Origin: Sympetrum striolatum
Taxonomy: Eukaryota; Arthropoda; Insecta; Odonata; Libellulidae
Reading direction: 5' to 3'
Assembly: GCA_947579665.1 (NCBI GenBank)
Contig: OX388349.1
Location: 21,608,459 to 21,672,458, forward strand
Length of the DNA stretch: 64,000 nucleotides
This document shows, piece by piece, positions 49,863 to 60,658 of this stretch (position 1 is its first letter; the number at the start of each line of letters is the position of its first letter). The notes under the pieces are model-generated. The model saw nothing but the letters and a program-made list of their open reading frames with translations. It ran no database searches and was not told the DNA's origin. Made by a program: the position numbers and the translations under genes.

Positions 49863-51129
49863 CATCGAAATATGGTAGCAGGCACATACACCATTCCAGC
49901 GAAGCCGAATAAATCCTACCCCGCAATATTCGAAATATAACTCCGCGAAAAGCTCATCGGCGAAAATAATCAAAGAGGATTAAATTGTTGATTTTTCGCA
50001 AACATTCGGGGATTTTTTCAATTTGCGACAATCTGCCTGATTGGCCAGCTCCATCAAGAGGGATTAACGGCGAAACATTAAACAAAATGACTCAATTTTC
50101 CTCGTCAACCGGTCCTCGGCTAATGCAGGAAAGAATTCGCCTCGAAACCTTTCGCAATAATCTGTTGCAATCGCCAATGTAATTAGTTCGTTGACTGTTG
50201 CACAAAATGGATTTTTCATTTCGCTGACCCGAAACACCGCAATGATATGGGGATCCATCTAATAACGAAATTCAATCGAACGCCGCTAAATCAATTTCCT
50301 CTGAATCGACTACGTTTCGGCTAATAATTTTAAATGGATGAGTGAGCAAGAAAAAGAACGCTGCTGAATACACAAACGGGAAAGCTAGTGAGAAGATAGG
50401 GTATGTTTACTAGAGCAGCAAAGAGTGATCGCGGAAGATATCGCTAATGAATTTGCGTCGAATGCTAATTGAATTTTCCACAACATTCTCCTACGTTAAT
50501 CTTTTCTATAAAAAAATAAAAATTGTACCAACTGGAATTTTACTAAATAAATATAACAAAGGGATACAAAAACTGCTTGAACCTTGATTTCATGGCGGGA
50601 CTCCTATTAAGAAAATAACGAATTTGAATCATATTACTTTATTGAGAAACGACTAATAGAATCATCGCCGGAGGAAAGTTTTACCCAATGATTACTCGAA
50701 GCCATAGTCGCTTCTTGATAAATCAGTGTGGTTAAGTAATTTCTTTTCTTTGTTCCTAAATCAAATATATTTCCTTAAAGTATAAAAAACTAAACCTCTA
50801 ACCTTAGAAAAGTACCCTAAATATTAATATTCAATAATTTTGGATTAGGTCAAACAAAACCGTCTTAAAAAGGTTTTATCAGCTAGCTTAGAGTATATAA
50901 GAAAAATAGTAAAAAAGTATTCATGAATTAGTTTCAACTGCGCATTTCTTTAGAGTAATAGCAAGGTATCTAGCTGCGAGCGAAATACCTAGAATCTAGC
51001 TTCCTATCTACAAGGCTAGCTTACCACAACCAAGGTCCACGGTTTTAAACCCTGCTTACTTTATTTTCCCAATTATTAGAATGCATACAATTGGGGTTGC
51101 CCGTTTCCACTAAAGAATTCACACATTCA
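49863..51129. other. Unassigned DNA
   Basis: No gene or repeat recognised. The word CCAAGGTCCACGGTTTTAAACC near 51030 is only vaguely SINE-like. Confidence 0.35.
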
Positions 51130-52010
51130 AAAACCGAGTTCTAACGAGACAAAAAACAATTTCCTCGGACGTGTTTCTCTTTCCTTAGCTTCCACCCCAT
51201 TCACTTCCGGGTAGGCAAACTAGTCTTCTCGTTTAATGACAATAATTCCCATATTCTCCCACCCTTGCAACGCCCTCCTGCTCCAGACGCACCCATACAT
51301 CTTTCCATACGCTCCCAATTTCTCACCCTCTATTAATTTCCCAAATTTCATTACTTTCAAAATTCCGCATTCCTCCTCGCCGGCAGACCACGGACACAAA
51401 TGGCACCGTCAGCAAGATCAATCACAGTCAGCCTTAACCTTTCTATAACCAGTTGATACCTCTTCTAATCTTTATCTTTCCGCCTAAGCTGCAGATCCCT
51501 CTTTCTCTCTGGGGACCCGGGAATCTGAAAAGAGGGGAAAAGGGATTCGTTTCTCCCCAACAGATGTTCTCCGCTTGTTCCGGCCACTAGAGACCTTGGT
51601 CCGGCAATTACCTCGATCCCGGTAACGAAGCAACGAGCCACCCTGACGGGCGAGGAGAACGCAGTTTGTTTCGTCGGGAAAGCGAAATAGCGCACCCAAA
51701 TATTCTCTCTTCGCTGTCTATCTTCCGAACGGGGGAAATCGTTACAAGAGTCGGATTTAAGCGGCTGGCGAACGCCGGCATTGTCTTCCGCAGAACTTCT
51801 GCCGTGCACATGGCGCGTTTAGAAGGGTTGTGAATGATTAACACCGCCTGCTGAATAAATATAGTTGTTAATGACGCGGAATCTGAGACCTTACGAGGGA
51901 AAGGCTGTCACCGTGTCAAAAACGAGCAACTCTAGGGGAAGGGCTTGAGTGAGGCTGAAGTGTTGGAGAGTTCTCACTCAAACGTGCAAAAAATATCAAC
52001 TCGGGTTCGC
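51130..52010. other. GC-rich island with C-to-G skew switch near 51510
   Basis: C-rich from 51170 to 51490, then CTCTGGGGACCCGGG and AGAGGGGAAAAGGG, with G again favoured near 51895-51960. The frames of 70-115 codons on the minus strand are unrecognised. Confidence 0.5.
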
Positions 52011-52179
52011 TTAGAGTGATGCGAGATGCCTAAAATTTCCATATTATCAGATGCTACCCTACGGATATCTACTGCATGCAGTATGATATTTTCTGTACAT
52101 TTTGACTGCTTTCCAGATGATGAATAATCTTTTCAGATCCACCTTAGATTTCTTTCTCATTAAAAATTACTTATCTTTC

Positions 52180-52430
52180 CGTAGGTGTCGCCGGATTTTC
52201 ACACACACTGTCTAGACGGTGTTTCCCAGCAGAGATGTATTTTATTTTAAGTTAAAGCTTCTTTTTTTAAAGTCAAGTAAAAGTAAATCAAAGTAACTTT
52301 AATCTAAGTACCTTCTTCAATCTACCCTTTTTAAATTTTTAAAATACGAAGAGCTAAAATTAAGAGATTTATTAATCTTAATCACGCCCAAATAAAATCC
52401 GCTAACAGCATTATTGACATTATTTGATTG
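52180..52430 (+). mobile_element. LINE family C 3' end (copy 3)
   Basis: GCCGGATTTTCACACACAC, then GGTGTTTCCCAGCAG, a T-rich middle, and CACGCCCAAATAAAATCC at the end, in the same order as 20490-20700. The hairpin arms differ in sequence from copy 1 but still pair (52205-52222). Confidence 0.55.
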
Positions 52431-53129
52431 AGAAAATTCATCAACATATGTCTCATTGCATCGCAAATTTGATTCGATTCTAAAAAAAAATAACAAAAAA
52501 ATCTCTGCCTAGTTCTAAGAACGAGTTTCAAATTTATGGAATACTATCCAATACTTCCGTTAATTACTGTTACTTCTACTCTTGTCTTTTTACCTATGAA
52601 TAAAACTTTATTTATGATTTTGTTGGAAAATTTCTTGGAGGCTCATGAAGAAAGGTGTTTACTCGTTTACTCTTTCTTTGAACGTTAGGAATGCTACTGA
52701 GCTGAATTAACTATTGTAATAAAAACCTTTCTACCAAATACAGAAATACACCACGTTTACCTAACTTTACTCATTTTGTTCATAACTAGAATAATTACTG
52801 CAAATGGTAGTCATAACATGGGAAGACAGATCCCTTCAACACTTAACCGCAGTTGTTAAAAACAGCAATAAAAAATTACTTTTAAACTCTTTGGAAGTAG
52901 TTAATTGGAAGTCCCATTCTCCCTATCCCATGTGGGATTTCAAGCTCACGCCTACACTTGCACAGATTCCTATCCTTGTTGGAATAAGTATTGCCGTCCA
53001 CGAATTTTCACATCATAGCCAACATAGCGCACCAAAAAGGTCGACGTTTCTTTTTACAAGATTCTAACCACTAAAAATTCTCAAAGCGTACACTATTCCA
53101 GCAAATTGAACAGGAAATCATTCTTCAGC
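52431..53129. other. Unassigned DNA
   Basis: An 87-codon frame at 52804-53067 (plus) has an ATG but no recognisable domain. Confidence 0.35.
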
Positions 53130-53720
53130 TATTATTCCGGGCGCCCCTTCTCGGAACGTAGTAAATGAGCCTAAGACCATGCGTGGCTAAACTTTCCCCC
53201 GGAAACAAAGGCGGAGTAATGGAGCTGCCAACTATCTCCTCTGAGATATCCCTAAACTTCCCGTGTTGACCCAACAAAGGGAACGATACCAAATTAACCA
53301 GAAGGGAAAGACGCAGCTGATCCAAGGCCTCCCACTATGCCTTCGAATAGGAACCATCCGAGCGGAGGGGATATTCACAATGCGACAAAGAAAAACAGGC
53401 GCGAGATCTGAGAGGATCTGCTTTGGGTTACGCAGTATGAAAGCGATAAGGGGTCCCCGAAGGTCCAGGCACTAAGACGAAAGGCGATATTGCAGAATTT
53501 TCAATGGACGCGTGGGCTTATGGAAATGGAGGAAAATTCGAAACCAAAATGGACGGGGGGTTCTCAAGTCATCAGGTTCAAGCTTCCCTTAATTAATTCC
53601 TGGAAAATTTTTCAAAGAACAACCTGCCTTTAATAAAAATTCCGGATCACAGAGAAAACTCGGCATAAAAAGTTTCCTCGTTCTATCAATCGGCGAAAGT
53701 AATAACGGCAGACGTCAAAC
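53130..53720. other. Island with C-to-G skew switch near 53300-53350
   Basis: C-favouring left part and G-favouring right part (GAGCGGAGGGG, GGACGGGGGGTTC). No recognisable protein. Confidence 0.4.
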
Positions 53721-54870
53721 AAGTCATACCAATAACCATTGGTAATTTCCTGACATTCTTAAATTCGTGATAAATTTTCAAACATCCGTAACGCAATTTA
53801 CCGGGGTTGTATCGGCTTAAATTTTGGTATAGAGAAAGCTTACAGTAAATTGCGTAACTGAAGTTTGAAACTTCATCACAAACTTACTAATGTTACGAAA
53901 TTACCAATGTTTACCCGGTATCTTCTAGGAATAACTTCAATTAATAAATTAAAAAATAATATATAAAAATAAATTCGTTATTTTATGATAAAGGATGATG
54001 TAGGACACTTTAGCCAAATTTTAAATACCAAAAAGTTAGTCGACATAAGCTAAGGTTGTGAGTACACAATCGACTTTTATCGTTTGATTCTTCCGCTAAT
54101 TAGGAAATTTGTTCCACTCTATGTTAAGCCCATGATAAAACCAAGAGGAAAATATAATCAATGAGGTTTCATCCCTAGAATAACAGTCAATTTCCCAACA
54201 AACTAGAACAAGATGCTCAAACTTTCATGAAAACACGGTGAAGATTGGATGTGCCCCTGAAACGTATGCGGCCGTTGCTACGCGGCTGCTTTGCTGGTCA
54301 GTCTAGTGTCCAACTTGCAGGAACTTGATATAAGGTCTGAGTTCTATTACCTGTCACATCCAAATATTTCTCGAATATTTCCATATATTCTTCTTACACA
54401 TCTACCACTTGTCTATACGGATATAATGAACAATTAGATACCTAGTTTTCTGTTTGATGTATAATAATAAATAAAGAACAGTATGAAAGAATATATTGCC
54501 CTTCTCTATAATAAATAAGTAATAATTTGAAAGCCATAACTTGGCTGGAATTGAGAGACCTCCATTATTTGAACTTTCCTTTCCCTCTTCCAAGAAGATG
54601 CCTGCCCCTTGGGAAAAGAATTCTGGCCCGTTACCATGGGAAGAGAGCCTTCTTTAGGTAATAAAATTTCATCCCTCTTATTTTTAAGATACCCTCCAAG
54701 AGGGACAAAGGTCTTCCATAACGCAACCTCCATTCAGCATAAACATCAGAACTGCTTCAGATAAAATACAAAAGAATTTAGAATATAGAAGATGGAAGAT
54801 GGAAGTACTAACTTGAAGATGAAAAAATGCACATTTTCCCTATCTTATCTATATGTACTTATGTATGTAT
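53721..54870. other. Unassigned DNA
   Basis: No gene or repeat recognised apart from a short GAAGATGGAAGATGGAAG run near 54787 and a GTAT-type run near 54862. Confidence 0.4.
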
Positions 54871-55028
54871 GTATCCTGTAAGCCATTTTGCGGTCTGTGG
54901 CAGGGGGTACAAGTTGTAGGACTCTATTTCTTCACATTAGTTTTGCGTATCGTTCACGGAAAAATAAATTGCTGGAGCGATACGTTCTGGCATCTTTTTC
55001 CATTTCCTCATGGTGCCTAAACGATATT
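54871..55028 (-). mobile_element. LINE family D 3' end (copy 3)
   Basis: CTGTAAGCCATTTTGCGG, CTGTGGCAGGGGGTAC, GCGTATCGTTCACGGAAAAA and TTCTGGCATCTTTTTCC match 34250-34395. The copy is cut off by a mariner-type element at 55031. Confidence 0.75.
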
Positions 55029-55030
55029 AA

Positions 55031-55588
55031 CAGGGTGTTCGGGTTAAACATATAATAATACAAATGTAATAACTTGAGAATTAATTAGGATATTTATTGG
55101 TGGTTTGTTTCTACAAGTATGGTAACTCAAAATGTTTTAACGCAGTTAATACACCTCGATCTGGGCAGCATTGGGGGCAAAAAGACATCTAATCTGTATT
55201 TCACTCTCTCCACGTGTTTTGCAGCATTGCAGGCGTAACATTTGCAATATCTGCAGGAATTAGATGGCGCTGTTCAAGTAAATCATGAACTGTTGTTTGG
55301 TACACTTGATTCTTGATAAACACCCACAGAAAAAAATCAAGTGGTATCATGGCTAGGTTTCTAGGGCCCAAGCAATCGATGATGATGAGACTACCTCTCC
55401 CAATCAAACTATTTCGGAACTCATTATCCAAGAAATTCCTCACAACTACTGTACATGATGCGCCATCAACGAGCAAACATAGAAAACATTTAGTTACCAA
55501 ACTTGCAGAAAAAACCGCACATAAATATCTCAATTACTTCTCAATTTATTACATTTTGTATTATTATATGTTTAACCCGGACACCCTG
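55031..55588 (-). mobile_element. Internally deleted mariner-type transposon
   Basis: Terminal inverted repeats of roughly 65-70 bp begin CAGGGTGTTCGGGTTAAAC on the left and, read inverted, CAGGGTGTCCGGGTTAAAC on the right, differing at a handful of sites. The right flank is TA, the usual mariner target duplication. The left flank is AA, probably a mutated TA. At 558 bp it is less than half the usual 1.2-1.3 kb, and only the C-terminal third of the transposase remains. It sits immediately next to LINE D copy 3, so it probably inserted into it. Confidence 0.85.
55201..55533 (-). pseudogene. Mariner-type transposase C-terminal remnant
   Basis: This 110-residue frame contains DGA (residues 23-25), matching the second catalytic aspartate region of Tc1/mariner DDE/D transposases. 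NFLDNEF follows, then IPLDFFLW (63-70), which corresponds to the conserved SPDLTPLDFFLW block. It ends with VTPAMLQNTWRE, a typical C-terminal stretch. At the position where the family has the third catalytic aspartate (SPD) this copy has alanine (residue 61). The DNA-binding half and first catalytic aspartate are absent. It is therefore inactive. The alignment is from memory of the family pattern. Confidence 0.8.
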
Positions 55589-55733
55589 TATAAAAGGGAG
55601 ATCGCATAATATTAGCTACATTTTATTAGAGCTTACTTTCTTTTAATTTATTAAGTAAACTAAATATTTAATTTATAAAGTATATTAAATGTTACCTCAT
55701 GAAAATTCAATCACAGTGCGGTAATCCGAACCT

Positions 55734-55845
55734 TCCTTTTTTCTCCGAATACCGGTGAAGGAGGTGAGGAACGCCGACAAATACGGATATAGGAGATTTT
55801 AAATCTCTAATTCATTAAAAACCGTGTTCCAAATTTTCCTTTTTA
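55734..55845 (-). mobile_element. Family A, single reverse arm
   Basis: TTTTCTCCGAATACCGGTG, GGAACGCCGACAAATACGG and AGGAGATTTTAAATCTC, then GTGTTCCAAATTTTCC as in 59101. No partner arm is seen nearby. Confidence 0.65.
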
Positions 55846-55865
55846 ACATAATAAAGCTCATTGAT

Positions 55866-55935
55866 TCATCGTAGCAATTCTTTACAAACCGCATTGCTTT
55901 TCGCTGTATATTTTGTAATTCACGAGTACAGCAAT
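55866..55935 (-). mobile_element. LINE family D coding fragment
   Basis: CGTAGCAATTCTTTACAAAC and GCATTGCTTTTCGCTG then TAATTCACGAGTACA match 34571-34629, within the QRKAVRFVKKCY part of the reverse-transcriptase ORF. Confidence 0.6.
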
Positions 55936-56129
55936 GCAAGTATGTAAAAGGACACATACACTAAATACATCAATATCCAAAGTGCTCATGAATCGAATGA
56001 CACTTTCCTCTCCTCCTGGCAAAACTTGAAGCATTGATTAAAATAAGAGTAAAGGAAGTGAATTTCGGTCTAAAAAACACGATACTTTTTCAGGGAGATA
56101 AGTCATATTTTAGTAAAAGTCCTCTCTTC

Positions 56130-56400
56130 AAATGAGACATTCTCTTGTTTCTCCAGGTCTCTCAGCACTCTTGCCCCGCCGCTCCCAAACAACTTCGGGC
56201 GCTTTATGCAAAGTTCCCTCGAAATATAATTTCCTGCGTAGAGAGTCAGAGAAAATACATGCAGATGCGTCGCCTTCCTTTCTCCTGGACTATCTGACCT
56301 TTACCACCTCAATAACATTTTCAAAAATCCCCCGCAGCTATTTCCTTGCGTTTTCCTTGCGAAAGGCATCCTACCCGTTCCTCGAATTTCTCTCTTTTTA
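56130..56400. other. C-rich patch
   Basis: Pyrimidine-rich on the plus strand without a clear G-rich partner. No gene recognised. Confidence 0.35.
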
Positions 56401-57194
56401 AACGATATTTCTTTTATTTGATGTTCCCTTACGATATCAAATTAAAAGCATCAACATTAGCTAAGATGAGACTCTCGAAATGAAAAATGCTATAATTGAA
56501 AACCGCTGTTGATTTTTATGCGGGCACGTCTGAAATATACAAACCTCTAGAATATGGCTCTATCTAGCAAGCAATTAAAGATATCCCAGAAACTTAATTA
56601 ACTAATGGATTATTATCCTGTTTTACCTTAGTGGGATTTATTTCTGCCCCTAGTTTAATTCAATATCCGAAATGGAATGCTTCAGTAAAAACATTTTCTT
56701 GACTCGAAAATCCAACTCCTGCACTTTTCTAAAGCAAGGAAAACCAACTCACTTCACTTCCAAAAATGGAATAATTCTAGGATTTTTCTGAAAGTCATTC
56801 CTTAAATCCCCAGCTTTTCCCAAAAATCCGGACGACGACCTAAAATTGTGACCGAGATATATAAGTAAAAGGACTAAGCTAAGAATTAAATTCAATCCTT
56901 GAATCTAAAGGCCGAGGGCTTAAATACAACGAAATAAACTCGAGACTTACAAACTTATGTAATTAACGGAATATGAAAAATGATCGTACTACAAGGAAAA
57001 CAAGATAAAAATGTAATAAATGAATATAACGTGCTATATAGAATAACATTCAGTTTGAAATATTCTTCATCTGTTTTTAATTGAGTTTTTAAAATTTTCG
57101 TATTCGATGTGATAGGAAATACATTAACTAATTTATTAACAGAATGCCGGATCGTTGCTCTAGCCTTATATAAACAATACATACTTATGTAAGC
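56401..57194. other. Unassigned DNA
   Basis: No gene or repeat recognised. Confidence 0.4.
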
Positions 57195-57320
57195 GATAAA
57201 CATGCGTATGAAACACACGCTTGAATTTTGAGAAGAAATGAAGGAGAAACAGTCTGCCGCAGCCAGGACTCGAACCCGGATCTTCCACTTGCCGGGCGGA
57301 TGCTTTAACCAATTGTTAGT
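57195..57320 (-). repeat. tRNA-derived SINE, minus strand
   Basis: The minus strand reads ATTGGTTAAAGCATCCGCC (A-box side) and ATCCGGGTTCGAGTCCTGG (B box), then GCTGCGGCAGACTG. The body contains AAGCGTGTGTTTCATACGC. The first bases of the tRNA head are missing. Confidence 0.7.
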
Positions 57321-57479
57321 AGAAGTAGAAGGTTGTGCTGTCGCTGTAGCTTGATTTTTTCTCAATACATACGTATTTATGCATTTATATTTCAAAATCA
57401 TTTATCATTCTCCCACCCCTTAGTATAAAATATAAAAATCTAGATCACATTAAATAAAAATGCGAATTCTACAAAAAAA

Positions 57480-57535
57480 ACTTTTAATGCAAGACCAGTT
57501 TGGAGCTAACTGCTCATCCTCAGGCACAATATACA
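57480..57535. repeat. Dispersed CTCAGGC motif, second site
   Basis: AAGACCAGTTTGGAGCTAAC then GCTCATCCTCAGGCACAA parallels 10060-10105. Family unknown. Confidence 0.35.
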
Positions 57536-57822
57536 AATGCAACAAAAATTCTTTTAGCCGTTGGGCGTAAAAGTTGTGGATGGGGGAAGGGGAGGCAGCA
57601 GGTTGACTAGAGATAATAAGGGAGAGTGGTTGCAATTTTATTTAATATGATCCCGATTACAGAGTTTCACCAAGTTAAGGCTTCTTCGATTAAATTTATT
57701 AATAAAAATCTATTTATGTATTTATATTTCCAAATCGTTTTATTCAAAAATATCTACAAAAGTAGTCATTTGTTTGTGATGGATATAATCTAACTACCTG
57801 TCCCTATGGAGTACAATTTAGG

Positions 57823-58012
57823 GTATCTACGCGATGATCCTGCTTGCATTTCACTGACTGAAAACAGTTTATCAAAGACACTGAAATATCCTGACTTGAT
57901 TAAAAAAGCTACAATGAGGTATCAACGCGATGGTCATACTTGTAAGAAAACAGCTTATCAAAGAAACTGCAATATCCTGACTTAATCAAAGAATAACTAC
58001 AATGAAAAGGCA
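57823..58012. repeat. Two-copy tandem repeat, 96-bp unit
   Basis: GTATCTACGCGATGATCCTG at 57823 recurs as GTATCAACGCGATGGTCATA at 57919. Both continue through TTATCAAAGA, ATATCCTGACTT and CTACAATGA. The units are more diverged than those at 21865. Confidence 0.8.
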
Positions 58013-58678
58013 GACAAAGACGTAGAGGGAATGAGCAGGGACAAAATCGACCAATTACATCGAGAGCATTGAATACTTTCGTCCTCCACTTATCAAAGGA
58101 CTAAACCATTAGATCCAACCGAAGTTTCTTTCTCATTTCTTTCATCCCTGAACTTCAATAAAGCGAGGCCTCTTTCATTGTTCGTGTACCTTTCACGGGG
58201 CACATAATTTCGTTGAAAAGTTTGCTTGACAACAGAAAAACCCGTGGGTATATTTCAAATTCTATCTGAAGGCAGAGATTGTCCTCTAAACAAACGGAAG
58301 GAGCCCTGGAGGAGGGGCGCTTGGTGAGCCGATTATTCCTTAAGTTTCCTTTGAGCACAACAAGTCAAATCTTAATTGATGTGCCGCTTAATCAAAGGAG
58401 CGCTTAAAAGATAGAGTTGCGAAGTACAGACATGGCGGAGGCGTAAAGAGAGTTGCCGAGAGGATTTATCCAAAGATAATCAAGAAGTTGAGGCAAATAA
58501 AACTAATGGGAGAGGGAGGATAGAAAATATTAATTAAGACTATTCCTTTCGCCATTATTGCAAGATCCCTCTTGAAAGGAAAGCAGAGTTAATAAAACGG
58601 GTCGGGTTTTCTTTGAGAAAGAAACTTTCATTTCCGGGCTCCACTAATGAGTGATGGGTTGAATGATACTATATTTAC
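58013..58678. other. Unassigned DNA
   Basis: No gene or repeat recognised. Confidence 0.4.
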
Positions 58679-59237
58679 ATCATTCTGTTTAACTCCGAAG
58701 GATTGCGAGACTAAAAATATCGACTTGAGAAGTGATTGATCGAGATTTAAAGAGAAAAATTACACAATACAAAGCGATATCACAAATATAAAATAGATTG
58801 AATGGCTTAATGATAATATTAGAGGTTAAAAATCTCCAATAGCCGTCTTTGTCGGCGTTCCTCGTCTCTTTCACCCGTATTCGGAGAAAACAGGAAAGGA
58901 CAGCCGATCTTTTTAGTGACACCAAATGAACATTTCGAAAGCGATGCTTTAATCTTTAGGTGTAATTAAGTACTAAAGTGAACTATATCACCTACTTTCC
59001 GAAATTTCCTTGTCTGTTTTTTCAAATACTGGTAAACGAGGCGAGGAACGCCGACAAAGACGGCTATTGGAGATTTCAAACCTCAAATTCGTTAACAGTC
59101 ATGTTCCAAATTTTCTTTCTCCATGACAATACCAGATTTATATCATTCTGTTCAACTCTGAGTGATTGAGAACAAAAAAAAACATCGAATTGAAAAGTGA
59201 TTGATCATAATATAAAATGAATACAATACAAAACGAA
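58679..59237. mobile_element. Family A palindromic element between direct repeats
   Basis: The forward arm (58821-58900) and reverse arm (59001-59084) both carry the AATAGCCGTCTTTGTCGG core, inverted, with about 100 bp between. The pair lies between two roughly 97-bp direct repeats, 58679-58777 and 59141-59237 (both with CATTCTGTT, AACTC, GAAAAGTGATTGATC or GAGAAGTGATTGATC, and AATACAAA.CG). The direct repeats are far too long for an ordinary target duplication. They may belong to the element itself or record a segmental duplication. Confidence 0.7.
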
Positions 59238-60360
59238 AGATTGAACCCAAAATAAATAAAGAGCAACAACTTGGGTCGTTAACGGAAAACCGGGAACGAA
59301 TCCAATTAAATACATTTGCAAAAACATAGGATGCATTCATCTTAATAAAACTCATCTACCAATCCTAAATCGCCGAAACACCGAAAGGAAATGAGAGTAA
59401 TTGAACCAAGGTGGCTCGGCTTCACTTCCGTGCGGAATTAAATTTATAAATCAATTGCGGATTCCAAAACTATACTTTTTTGTAGTCGACCGTTGCTGAC
59501 GTTAACGAGTGAAAATAAAACCTGACGGGGACACGAGATAGTGAAAAAAGTTGTGGGAATAGCGAATGATTTTCCATTTAATTCAACATGAAGGTACATT
59601 AAATAAAATATATTAAATACTAAATAAACATCTCCTTTTGCTGCGGGACTCATTATTTTATAAGCTACATTTTACAAAAAATTGAAACTATTTGTAAATA
59701 GCCATTTAGGCGAGCAAACGACTCTACGCAGCCTGAGTAAGATAAATAAGGCATTTCAAAAATGGCTTTTATAACTACATTGAGGAAATACTCGTAGCAT
59801 TATGACAAGTGAACAAACTGAACTGCAAGAACTAAGAATGACGCCAAAATACAACGATCACAACATAATGCGAGAAATGCAACCAATAGTTGAATTCAAA
59901 AATGGAAAAGTAATCATCAATAATGCGAGAAAAGCATTTTCTAGCCTACAGAAATCCATCTCTGAAAACTTGCCTATTTGAAAACATAAGAAATGAATTT
60001 GAAAATGAAGTATTATCCGACGGGTAAATTCAATATACTTTGGGATCAAAGATAACGGCTATTCCGTCAACAAAATCTTGATTAAAATTCAAATAAGCCT
60101 AAAATCTTCTCGTACATGCATCAAACGTTACTATGCGCCTTGGATGAGGTAAGTTCACTGGGAATATGGTCAACTCTTAGAGGTCAGCAACTTGGCAACT
60201 CTGCAAATTATGAGATGTTTACAGAGTCATACTCATGGCTGTAACAACTTTTCGGAGGTCGAATTAGAATTTCCTTTTTGTATATTTTTCCATGTTATAT
60301 AAGAAAAAATATTCAGATTTTCAAGAACTCTCATAATACATTTGTAACGACTTATTAAAT
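59238..60360. other. Unassigned AT-rich DNA
   Basis: No gene or repeat recognised. Confidence 0.4.
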
Positions 60361-60658
60361 TACCGTATATACTCGTATCACATTTCTTATGCTGAAAAAG
60401 ACACTAATACACGAGTATACATGATGAAATTAATACATAAACTGTACAATTGAATAAATATTTAAAAACATTTAACGTACTTATGCCTCAATTATTGTAA
60501 CTTTACTGGTATCTATTTTTATTTTGAAATTTACCAGTAGCTGTTTAATTCCTCACCCTAGGCTTATACTCGAGTCGATTAGTTTTTCCATTTTCCGTGA
60601 TAAAATTAGGTGCCATGGCTTATATTCGGATAAGCTTATACTCGAGTACATACAGTAA
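60361..60658 (-). mobile_element. Family B short TIR element (copy 3, uninterrupted)
   Basis: TACCGTATATACTCG at 60361-60375 pairs with CGAGTACATACAGTA ending at 60658. Inside, on the minus strand, are GAATATAAGCCATGGCACC, CGACTCGAGTATAAGCC and GAGGCATAAGTACGTTAA, in the same order as at 36284-36623. The length is 298 bp and there is no coding capacity. Confidence 0.8.

Noticed and set aside
51020..51060. Another SINE copy
   Set aside because: Only a vague match to the B-box region, with no A box or body sequence.
57240..57320. A functional tRNA gene on the minus strand
   Set aside because: The B box is good but the 5' acceptor half is missing and the downstream sequence is a SINE body.
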